Of a DNA stretch of 5,141 nucleotides, positions 1 through 5,141 are shown in pieces. The notes beneath the pieces were generated by a model. It worked only from the letters and a program-made list of their open reading frames with translations, was not told the DNA's origin and ran no database searches. The first letter of the stretch is position 1; every line of letters starts with the position of its first letter. A program made the position numbers and the translations under genes. The stretch is from Clostridiales bacterium (GTDB lineage: Bacteria; Bacillota; Clostridia; Lachnospirales; Lachnospiraceae), in contig JAJQBM010000147.1 in the NCBI GenBank assembly GCA_021203285.1, forward strand, positions 1-5,141, written 5' to 3'.

Positions 1-1
1 T

Positions 2-163
2 GCGCGAGAAAAACAGATTCCGGTTATTGAGGCATTCATGCAGGCATATCAATCTTTTGTCAGCGACAAAATTGATGATTACAATAGCAGTTTTTATTAT
101 GATGCCCCACAGAATATATTGCTTGCTTTTTTGGAGGGGACGCTTGAATACAAAGTAGAATAG
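2..163 (+). CDS. C-terminal fragment of an unidentified protein (5' end outside window)
   Basis: An open frame enters from the left edge and runs 53 codons to a TAG at 161-163. The visible end reads [16 protein letters not shown]... to ...[11 protein letters not shown], rich in acidic and aromatic residues. No catalytic or binding motif is visible and I do not recognise the family; a helical C-terminal domain, such as the ligand-binding part of a small regulator, is only a guess. The DNA here is clearly more AT-rich than the ATPase gene that follows, so the two may differ in origin or expression. The stop lies 32 bases before the preferred start of the ATPase, close enough for shared transcription. 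No terminator is visible between them. Confidence that it is coding is moderate, resting on an uninterrupted frame and plausible protein composition. Confidence 0.6.
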   Translation, partial: AREKQIPVIEAFMQAYQSFVSDKIDDYNSSFYYDAPQNILLAFLEGTLEYKVE

Positions 164-178
164 CAATGATAAATTTAC

Positions 179-186
179 AGGAGAGG
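179..186 (+). promoter_or_regulatory. Ribosome binding site deciding the ATPase start
   Basis: The purine run AGGAGAGG matches the Shine-Dalgarno consensus and ends 9 bases before the ATG at 196. The earlier in-frame ATG at 166 has no comparable site at a workable distance; the GGAGGGG at 133-139 is about 26 bases upstream of it. The site therefore favours translation from 196. Confidence 0.65.
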
Positions 187-195
187 AATTGTGTC

Positions 196-1509
196 ATGTA
201 TCAGGAAATTGCGAAATTAATTATGTATGGAGACATTCCGGAGGATTGCCTGCTGTATCAGATGGGCGAGATCTTCCGCGATTTTGAGTCGGGGACGGCA
301 GACCGCGCGGCGCTGACACGGCGCGTGTATACCCAGATCAAACGCCTGCTGACACTGGCGACGGATTTCGGTTTTGACAAAAATCTATGGCACAATTATC
401 TCGCATATTTTCTGATCACGAATGAAAATCCGTTCAGCATTACCTGCGAGAAGGTCGGTGCCAACGAGGGGAGCGTCAATCACTTTGCCCGCAATGATTT
501 CGCGGCGATGAAGGCATTGTTTGACTACGATTTTTCCGGAATCGAGACCGCGCTGGGGATCGATTGCTTTACGCAGATTTCCAATTACCGCGCCATTGAG
601 AAAAAGGAACTGATGTACAACCGCAATGTCAGCGAGAAGGTGCAGGCGCTCTCCGCGAAGCTGGAGGAGGCGGCGGATGAGAAGGATTTCTTCGACGCGG
701 TGACCGGTTTTTACCGGGACTACGGTGTGGGAATGTTCGGACTCAATAAGGCATTCCTAATCTCCGGCAGCGGTGCGGAAAATATCACCTTTCTTCCGAT
801 TAACAATATGGAGAAGGTTATGCTGGACGACCTCGTCGGCTACGAGATTCAGAAGAAAAAGCTGGTGGACAATACCGTGGCGTTCGTGGAGGGGCGGAAG
901 GCGAACAATGTCCTGCTGTTCGGGGACAGCGGCACTGGGAAATCCACGAGCATCAAGGCGATTGTCAACGAGTTTTATCCGGACGGCCTGCGGATGATCG
1001 AGATCTACAAGCATCAGTTTCAGGATCTCTCCAATGTCATCGCCGCGGTCAAAAACAGGAATTACAAATTTATCATCTACATGGATGATCTTTCCTTCGA
1101 GGAGTTTGAGATCGAGTACAAATTCCTGAAGGCGGTCATCGAGGGCGGCGTGGAGACCAAGCCGCACAACGTACTGATCTATGCGACCTCCAACCGCCGC
1201 CATCTGATCCGGGAGACATGGAACGATCGCAATGATATGGAGCAGGAGAACGGCCTTCACCGCTCCGACACGATGCAGGAGAAGCTGTCGTTGGTCAACC
1301 GCTTCGGCGTCACGATCAACTACTCGAAGCCGAGTCAGAAGGAATACTTTGACATCGTCATCGAGCTGGCGCGGCGGGCGGGGATCACCCTCCCCAACGA
1401 AGAACTGAAGAGCGAGGCCAACAAGTGGGAGCTCTCCCACGGCGGAATTTCGGGTCGGACGGCGCAGCAATTCGTGAACTATCTGGAAAGTACTTATTGC
1501 ATATCATGA
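196..1509 (+). CDS. DUF815-family AAA/P-loop ATPase
   Basis: A cytoplasmic ATPase of the DUF815 family (AAA-like P-loop NTPases of unknown cellular role), 437 residues from the ATG at 196. An in-frame ATG at 166 would add ten residues but lacks a ribosome binding site. Numbering from 196, residues 1 to about 195 form a probably helical N-terminal region with no motif I recognise. The ATPase core begins near [13 protein letters not shown] (about 211-223). Walker A is GDSGTGKST (243-251), Walker B is [10 protein letters not shown] (292-301), and the family hallmark ATSNRRH (330-336) follows in the sensor-1 area. A conserved arginine in NRFG (R369) could be an arginine finger. All ATP-binding residues are present, so it should be active. 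Proteobacterial DUF815 proteins are, from memory, nearer 280-300 residues; the extra N-terminal region fits the longer clostridial form. The gene ends 97 bases before a beta-CASP nuclease on the same strand, suggesting co-transcription. The substrate is unknown. Confidence 0.92.
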   Translation: MYQEIAKLIMYGDIPEDCLLYQMGEIFRDFESGTADRAALTRRVYTQIKRLLTLATDFGFDKNLWHNYLAYFLITNENPFSITCEKVGANEGSVNHFARNDFAAMKALFDYDFSGIETALGIDCFTQISNYRAIEKKELMYNRNVSEKVQALSAKLEEAADEKDFFDAVTGFYRDYGVGMFGLNKAFLISGSGAENITFLPINNMEKVMLDDLVGYEIQKKKLVDNTVAFVEGRKANNVLLFGDSGTGKSTSIKAIVNEFYPDGLRMIEIYKHQFQDLSNVIAAVKNRNYKFIIYMDDLSFEEFEIEYKFLKAVIEGGVETKPHNVLIYATSNRRHLIRETWNDRNDMEQENGLHRSDTMQEKLSLVNRFGVTINYSKPSQKEYFDIVIELARRAGITLPNEELKSEANKWELSHGGISGRTAQQFVNYLESTYCIS

Positions 1510-1561
1510 TGAGGATATTCGTTATGAGAATTATATTGCAGATGCTACGAAAATGTAAATT

Positions 1562-1590
1562 TGGGAAATTGCAAGTCTCACAATTTCCCA
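1562..1590 (+). promoter_or_regulatory. Perfect 10-bp inverted repeat in the leader of the nuclease gene
   Basis: TGGGAAATTG (1562-1571) and CAATTTCCCA (1581-1590) are exact reverse complements separated by a 9-base loop. The structure ends three bases before the AAGGAGG ribosome binding site of the nuclease gene. No T-run follows on the + strand, so it is not a standard intrinsic terminator in that direction. It could be an RNA hairpin that tunes translation, a processing or stability element between two co-transcribed genes, or a protein-binding operator. On the opposite strand the following bases are only mildly T-rich, making a reverse terminator unlikely. Confidence 0.6.
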
Positions 1591-1593
1591 GCC

Positions 1594-1600
1594 AAGGAGG
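1594..1600 (+). promoter_or_regulatory. Strong ribosome binding site of the beta-CASP nuclease gene
   Basis: AAGGAGG is a near-perfect Shine-Dalgarno sequence placed 6 bases before the ATG at 1607. It fixes the start of the nuclease and suggests efficient initiation unless the adjacent hairpin interferes. Confidence 0.75.
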
Positions 1601-1606
1601 GAAGGT

Positions 1607-3205
1607 ATGAAACTCACTTTTATCGGCGCTGCCCATGAGGTGACCGGCAGTTGCCACTATCTGGAATTCGGGGGAAAACATGCGCTGATCGATTGCGGGA
1701 TGGAGCAGGGGGCGGACATCTACGAGAATCAGGAGCTTCCGGTCAACGCCGCGGCTGTCGATTATGTCTTTGTGACGCATGCGCACATCGACCACTCCGG
1801 CCTGCTTCCGCTTCTGTATGCGCGCGGCTTCCGGGGAGAGATCTATGCGACCAACGCGACGACGCAGCTGTGCAATATCATGCTGAAGGACAGCGCGCAC
1901 ATTCAGGAGTCCGAGGCGGAGTGGAAGAACCGCAAGGCGCGGCGCGCGGGAAAGGCGGAGGTCGTGCCGATGTACACGCTGGCCGACGCGGAGGGTGCCC
2001 TGCGGCATTTCAAACCCTGTGCCTATGACCGGCAGGTGAAAGTCTGCGAGGAGCTGACTGTCTGCTTTCGGGACGCCGGTCATCTGCTGGGCTCTTCTTT
2101 CATTGAATTGTGGGTTACGGAGGGGGATGAGACGCGCAAGCTGATTTTCTCCGGCGACCTGGGCAACGGGAACCGTGCGCTGATCCGCGATCCGGAGATT
2201 CCGGACAGTGCGTACTATCTGATCATCGAGTCTACCTACGGAGACCGTCTGCATACAGTGCCGCCGGACTATGCCGCAGAGCTGGCGAAGGTACTCGCGG
2301 CGACATTTTCCCGTGGCGGGAATGTTGTGATTCCGGCGTTTTCCGTGGGGAGGACGCAGGAGATGCTCTACTATATGCGCCAGATCAAACAGAATGGAAT
2401 GCTCCCCGCGTTTCCGGACTTTGAAGTATACATGGACAGCCCACTTTCCGTGGAGGCGACCAATGTCTTTAACGAGAATGTCAGCGAGTGCTTCCGCGCG
2501 GAGGATCTGGAGATGATACGGCAGGGCGTCAACCCGATTCAGTTTCCGGGGCTGCGAAAGTCTGTGACCAGTGAGGATTCCAAGGCGATCAATTTTGACA
2601 AAAAGCCGAAGGTGATCATCTCCGCGTCGGGCATGTGCGAGGCCGGTCGCATCCGACATCATCTGAAACACAATCTCTGGCGGGAGGAGTGCACGATCGT
2701 CTTTGTCGGTTATCAGGTGCCTGGAACGCTGGGGCACAGCCTCTTAAACGGTGCGACGGAGGTGAAGCTCTTCGGCGAGACCGTGCAGGTGCGCGCACAG
2801 ATTTTGAATCTACCGGGCATCAGCGGCCATGCGGACCGGGATCATCTGACCGCATGGGTGCAGGGGATGGAGAAGAAGCCGGGACAGATTTTCGTCGTGC
2901 ACGGGGAGGACGCCGTGACCGACGAGTTTGCCGCCCATCTGAAACAGGAGACCGGCGCACCGGCGGCCGCACCCTACAGCGGCGATGCCTATGATCTGCT
3001 GCAGGGAGCGTTTGTCACTCTGGGCAGCCGGAAGCGCGCCGAGAAGCGGTCCAAGGCGAAAGGCGTCTCCACCGTATATGACCGCCTGCTGGCGGCCGGC
3101 CGCCGTCTGGTGGCTGTCATCCAGAAAAACAGGGAGGGGAGCAACAAGGATCTGGCAAAGTTCGCGGATCAGGTCAATGCCCTTTGCGACAAGTGGTATC
3201 GTTAG
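1607..3205 (+). CDS. Beta-CASP metallo-beta-lactamase ribonuclease (TTHA0252/YSH1-like)
   Basis: A 532-residue cytoplasmic metallohydrolase of the beta-CASP branch of the metallo-beta-lactamase fold, related to the bacterial RNase TTHA0252 and to CPSF73. The expected activity is zinc-dependent cleavage of RNA. The metal site is complete: motif 2 HAHIDH (H58, H60, D62, H63), motif 3 histidine in DAGHLLGS (H159), motif 4 aspartate in FSGDLGN (D184), and the last histidine in SGHAD (H408). The beta-CASP acid of motif A is E208 in ESTYGDR; the motif B histidine lies in GRIRHHLKH (H351/H352) after ASGMCEAG. VVHGED (around H432) is the usual C-terminal signature. The core ends near residue 470, and a basic tail of about 58 residues follows. 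The start has a strong ribosome binding site, and the gene lies downstream of the DUF815 ATPase. It is not RNase J, which is longer and has a different C-terminal domain. Family assignment is secure; the RNA substrate is unknown. Confidence 0.93.
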   Translation: MKLTFIGAAHEVTGSCHYLEFGGKHALIDCGMEQGADIYENQELPVNAAAVDYVFVTHAHIDHSGLLPLLYARGFRGEIYATNATTQLCNIMLKDSAHIQESEAEWKNRKARRAGKAEVVPMYTLADAEGALRHFKPCAYDRQVKVCEELTVCFRDAGHLLGSSFIELWVTEGDETRKLIFSGDLGNGNRALIRDPEIPDSAYYLIIESTYGDRLHTVPPDYAAELAKVLAATFSRGGNVVIPAFSVGRTQEMLYYMRQIKQNGMLPAFPDFEVYMDSPLSVEATNVFNENVSECFRAEDLEMIRQGVNPIQFPGLRKSVTSEDSKAINFDKKPKVIISASGMCEAGRIRHHLKHNLWREECTIVFVGYQVPGTLGHSLLNGATEVKLFGETVQVRAQILNLPGISGHADRDHLTAWVQGMEKKPGQIFVVHGEDAVTDEFAAHLKQETGAPAAAPYSGDAYDLLQGAFVTLGSRKRAEKRSKAKGVSTVYDRLLAAGRRLVAVIQKNREGSNKDLAKFADQVNALCDKWYR

Positions 3206-3355
3206 AAATATAATTGTGGAAAATTTTCTTCTTTCGTTTGTTTTTGCTTGCTTTAGACGAAAAAGTACGGTAATATGATTTCGTAGGGGTTTGTTAAAAG
3301 TATAACGCAGAGAGGATCTGTAACTGCGAAAGAAATGTGTTGAAAGGGTAGCGGA
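3206..3355 (+). other. T-rich spacer between nuclease and mgsA-like gene, no terminator seen
   Basis: This 150-base gap is AT-rich, with a pyrimidine-rich stretch at 3224-3254. I find no GC-rich stem followed by a T-run, so readthrough from the nuclease gene is possible. Only short repeats are present: GAAAATTTTC (3219-3228), TTTCGT/ACGAAA (3232-3237 with 3257-3262), and CGCAG/CTGCG (3306-3310 with 3324-3328). A weak promoter candidate lies inside it and is listed separately. Confidence 0.5.
3248..3276 (+). promoter_or_regulatory. Weak candidate sigma-A promoter for the mgsA-like gene
   Basis: TTGCTT (3248-3253) and TAATAT (3271-3276) are separated by 17 bases, the ideal spacing, but match the -35 and -10 consensus at only 3 and 4 of 6 positions. 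A start near 3283 would leave a leader of about 70 bases. TATAAC at 3301-3306 is an alternative -10 box without a good -35. Treat this as a suggestion only. Confidence 0.25.
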
Positions 3356-3751
3356 ATGAATATTGGGTTGATCGCGCACGAGTCGAAAAAGAAGCTGATG
3401 CAGAACTTCTGTATCGCGTACCGCGGTATCTTGGGGAGGAATACCCTGTATGCAACAGGCACGACAGGGAGATTGATTGAGGAAGTCACGAACATGACCG
3501 TGCACAAATACCTGCCCGGTCATCTCGGCGGAGTGCAGCAGCTAAGTGCGGACATTGAGAGCAACATTATTGATCTGGTGATTTTTCTGAGCGACCCGAT
3601 GTCCACGAATGCGAGAGATATCGCGATTGCCAATATCCAGAAGCAGTGTGACCTGCACAATATCCCGATGGCCACGAATCTGGCGACGGCAGAGATTCTC
3701 GTGCTGGCACTGGATCGCGGAGATCTGGATTGGCGCGAGATGTATAAGTAG
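3356..3751 (+). CDS. mgsA: Methylglyoxal synthase family protein with catalytic residues replaced
   Basis: A 131-residue protein of the MgsA family, whose members convert dihydroxyacetone phosphate to methylglyoxal and phosphate. The start is supported by GAAAGGG (3342-3348) seven bases before the ATG. Family features are the N-terminal IAHESKK (H8, K12), the phosphate-binding YATGTTG (32-38), and the core DLVIFLSDP (73-81), then NIPMATNLATAE (102-113). The length is normal for the short Gram-positive form (E. coli MgsA has 152 residues). The active site is abnormal: the GGDQQ motif carrying the E. coli catalytic base Asp71 reads GGVQQ here (V60). The segment carrying His98 and Asp101 reads STNARDIA, placing R87 and A90 at those positions. 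Asp20 is E9 and Ser65 is P54. The fold is clear, but catalysis is doubtful. It may bind a phosphorylated ligand without turnover, regulate another enzyme, or do different chemistry. It follows the nuclease gene and ends at an intrinsic terminator. Confidence 0.85.
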   Translation: MNIGLIAHESKKKLMQNFCIAYRGILGRNTLYATGTTGRLIEEVTNMTVHKYLPGHLGGVQQLSADIESNIIDLVIFLSDPMSTNARDIAIANIQKQCDLHNIPMATNLATAEILVLALDRGDLDWREMYK

Positions 3752-3784
3752 ATTGGCGGGTACGCTTTCTGTGAGTGAAGAGTT

Positions 3785-3831
3785 TCCCTGCAGCATGGAT
3801 CGCTGTTCCTGAAATGCTGCAGGGATTTTTT
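3785..3831 (+). terminator. Rho-independent terminator after the mgsA-like gene
   Basis: CCCTGCAGCAT (3786-3796) pairs perfectly with ATGCTGCAGGG (3814-3824), and T3785-A3825 extends the stem to 12 bp. The 17-base loop can hold a minor GGA/TCC stem (3797-3799 with 3807-3809). Six T residues (3826-3831) follow directly. The T-run is only on this side, so it acts on + strand transcription. It separates the mgsA-like gene from the ABC transporter gene. Confidence 0.92.
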
Positions 3832-3845
3832 GTGTGCGGAAGTAT

Positions 3846-3900
3846 AGGAGGAATATCCTGTCTTAAAACTGTTTAAGGCGGGCATACTAATACGGATATT
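3846..3900 (+). promoter_or_regulatory. Structured leader of the ABC transporter gene with distant Shine-Dalgarno
   Basis: A strong AGGAGG (3846-3851) sits 49 bases before the ATG at 3901, too far for normal use, and no start codon at normal spacing opens a usable frame after it. The intervening bases contain nested inverted repeats: AATATCC (3852-3858) with GGATATT (3894-3900), and inside it CTTAAA (3862-3867) with TTTAAG (3872-3877) around a 4-base loop. As RNA, the inner stem can instead extend with G-U pairs to 3857-3882, which competes with the outer stem. The outer stem would place AGGAGG next to the start codon. It could equally be an operator for a repressor. Bases 3832-3845 show no convincing promoter. 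Confidence 0.45.
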
Positions 3901-5141
3901 ATGAAAAAACTGCTTGTTTACCTGAAAGACTATAAAAAAGAAACGATACTGGCGCCGCTGTTTAAGCTGCTGGAGGCCACGCTGGAGCTCTTTGTGCCGC
4001 TGGCCGTCGCGGCGATCATCGATGTGGGGATTACCGGCGGCGAAACCCGCTATATTCTGCGGATGGTGGGAATTTTGGTTCTTCTGGCCGCAGTGGGGCT
4101 GGCGTTTTCCGTCACGGCGCAGTATTTTGCGGCGAAGGCATCTGTGCTGTTTGTGAAAAAGCTGCGGCAGGTGCTGTTTGCCCGGATCCAGTCGCTCTCA
4201 TGGGCGGAGCTGGACACCAGCGGGACATCCACGCTGATCACGCGGCTGACCAGCGACATGAATCAGGTGCAGTCGGGACTGAATCTGACGCTCCGGCTGC
4301 TGCTGCGCTCGCCGTTTGTGATCCTCGGCGCGATGGTTATGGCTTTCACGGTGGATGCGAAGGCGGCGATGGTGTTCGTAGTGGATATTCCGGCGCTGGC
4401 GGTGGTGGTTTTCGGTATTATGTTTGCCAGTATTCCTCTCTACCGGAAGGTGCAGAACCGGCTGGACGGCGTTCTCACGCAGACGAGAGAAAACCTGACC
4501 GGCGTCCGCGTCCTGCGGGCATTCTGCAAGGAGGAGGAGCAGGTTCGTGGCTTCCGTGAGAAAAATCAGAACCTGACAAATATGCAGAAGTTTGTCGGCC
4601 GGATCATGGCGCTCTTGAATCCGGTGACCTACGTGATTGTCAATGGGGCGATCATTGCCCTGATCTGGGTGGGCGCCATCCGGGTGGACATGGGGCTGCT
4701 GACACAGGGAGCGGTCGTCGCTCTCTATAACTATATGGCGCAAATCCTGACGGAGCTGGTCAAGCTGGCAAACCTGATCATCAATGTCACGCGTTCCATC
4801 GCGTGCGGGAACCGGATTCAGGCGGTGTTGGAGATCGAGCCGACGGTGACAGACGGGGAGAAAACGGGAGAAACAGACGGAAGCCGGGGAGAGATGTCCG
4901 AAAGAGCGACCGCGAAGGGGGTTCCCGCCGTGGAGTTTTGCCATGCCTGCCTGCGCTATCCGGAGGCCGCCGATGAGGCGTTGTCGGATATTCATTTCTC
5001 CGTGAATCCCGGGGAGACGGTGGGCATCATCGGGGGAACGGGTTCAGGGAAATCCTCTCTGGTCAACCTGATCCCGCGCTTTTATGACTGTGAGCGGGGA
5101 CAGGTGCTGGTGAACGGCACGGATGTCCGGGAGTATAATCG
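3901..5141 (+). CDS. ABC exporter half-transporter, permease-ATPase fusion (3' end outside window)
   Basis: The first 413 codons of a type IV (ABCB/MsbA-like) exporter subunit, an inner-membrane pump driven by ATP. The frame is closed upstream by TAA at 3874-3876 and the first ATG is at 3901, so the start is well fixed although its local ribosome binding site is weak. Six hydrophobic segments are visible, roughly at residues 16-40, 53-77, 133-151, 155-177, 233-258 and 270-294. A cytoplasmic stretch containing SLSWAELDTSGTSTLITRL lies before the third, the usual place for a coupling helix. A hydrophilic linker (about 317-341) leads to the nucleotide-binding domain, with A-loop tyrosine Y353 in LRYP and Walker A GGTGSGKS (378-385). 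The Q-loop, signature and Walker B are beyond the window. Such proteins in Firmicutes are often encoded as adjacent pairs forming heterodimers, so a partner may follow. The substrate cannot be inferred. The gene stands after a terminator and is probably its own unit. Confidence 0.93.
   Translation, partial: MKKLLVYLKDYKKETILAPLFKLLEATLELFVPLAVAAIIDVGITGGETRYILRMVGILVLLAAVGLAFSVTAQYFAAKASVLFVKKLRQVLFARIQSLSWAELDTSGTSTLITRLTSDMNQVQSGLNLTLRLLLRSPFVILGAMVMAFTVDAKAAMVFVVDIPALAVVVFGIMFASIPLYRKVQNRLDGVLTQTRENLTGVRVLRAFCKEEEQVRGFREKNQNLTNMQKFVGRIMALLNPVTYVIVNGAIIALIWVGAIRVDMGLLTQGAVVALYNYMAQILTELVKLANLIINVTRSIACGNRIQAVLEIEPTVTDGEKTGETDGSRGEMSERATAKGVPAVEFCHACLRYPEAADEALSDIHFSVNPGETVGIIGGTGSGKSSLVNLIPRFYDCERGQVLVNGTDVREYN

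Noticed and set aside
1497..1536. Promoter-like boxes (TTGCAT, TTATGA, TTATAT) in the gap before the nuclease gene
   Set aside because: No pair has both acceptable spacing and good matches. AT-rich spacers produce such hexamers easily.
1481..1558. A protein-like reading in another frame past the ATPase stop (ending ...YIADATKM), hinting at a frameshifted C-terminus
   Set aside because: There is no homopolymer or slippery site near the stop. The ATPase already has its conserved motifs and a plausible end, and 25 AT-rich codons can look protein-like by chance. Alignment of homologue C-termini would settle it.
1562..1590. The hairpin before the nuclease gene as an intrinsic terminator
   Set aside because: It is followed by GCCAAGGAGG rather than a T-run, and a gene start is only 16 bases further. 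The opposite strand also lacks a continuous T-run after the stem.
1506..1610. A possible 34-residue leader peptide (MMRIFVMRI...) whose TGA overlaps the nuclease ATG as ATGA
   Set aside because: The stop-start overlap is suggestive of translational coupling, but the only upstream purine run (GGAAAG, 1485-1490) is 15 bases from the start. The frame runs through both arms of the hairpin, and the peptide resembles no known leader.
1385..2737. A 450-codon open frame on the minus strand opposite the nuclease and the end of the ATPase
   Set aside because: It lies antisense to two strongly recognised genes. The predicted protein is arginine/histidine/leucine-rich with no recognisable motif, as expected of the mirror of a GC-rich codon-biased gene. 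The same reasoning removes the minus-strand frames at 757-1470 and 4198-4995.
3356..3751. The mgsA-like gene as a decaying pseudogene
   Set aside because: The frame is intact, with a good ribosome binding site, normal length, family-typical N- and C-termini and its own terminator. The active-site changes without frame damage argue for a maintained gene, though this is not proven.

Overview
The window looks like a chromosomal stretch from a Gram-positive anaerobe of the Clostridia, most likely Lachnospiraceae-like. This is inferred from three things: the protein types (a long-form DUF815 AAA ATPase, a TTHA0252/YSH1-type beta-CASP nuclease, and a methylglyoxal-synthase homologue with the clostridial ending LDRGDLDWREMYK), the purine-rich Shine-Dalgarno sites, and GC-rich coding DNA separated by AT-rich spacers. 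All supported genes are on the + strand. No tRNA, rRNA, CRISPR, insertion sequence or phage feature was seen.

Layout. Bases 2-163 are the AT-rich 3' end of an unidentified gene. Next, 196-1509 encodes a DUF815-family P-loop ATPase; the start at 196 is preferred over 166 because of its ribosome binding site. A 97-base AT-rich gap follows, holding a perfect 10-bp inverted repeat that ends three bases before a strong ribosome binding site. Then comes a beta-CASP metallo-beta-lactamase nuclease (1607-3205) with a complete metal site and a basic C-terminal tail. After a 150-base T-rich spacer with no visible terminator there is a small methylglyoxal-synthase-family gene (3356-3751), closed by a clear intrinsic terminator (3785-3831). 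The last gene, from 3901 off the right edge, is an ABC exporter half-transporter. Its membrane domain is complete, and its nucleotide-binding domain is cut off shortly after Walker A.

How the genes might work together. The ATPase and the nuclease are co-directional and close, so they probably share a transcript and may act together on RNA; this is inference. The methylglyoxal-synthase-like gene could be the distal member of the same transcription unit or have its own promoter. The ABC gene is a separate unit beyond the terminator.

The most notable observation is that the MgsA-like protein keeps the family fold and the ATGTTG phosphate-binding motif but has lost the residues aligned with the catalytic Asp71, His98 and Asp101 of E. 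coli MgsA. It is therefore unlikely to be a normal methylglyoxal synthase and may be a ligand-sensing or otherwise repurposed paralogue. Second in interest are two untranslated structures: the hairpin before the nuclease gene and a nested inverted-repeat leader before the ABC gene.
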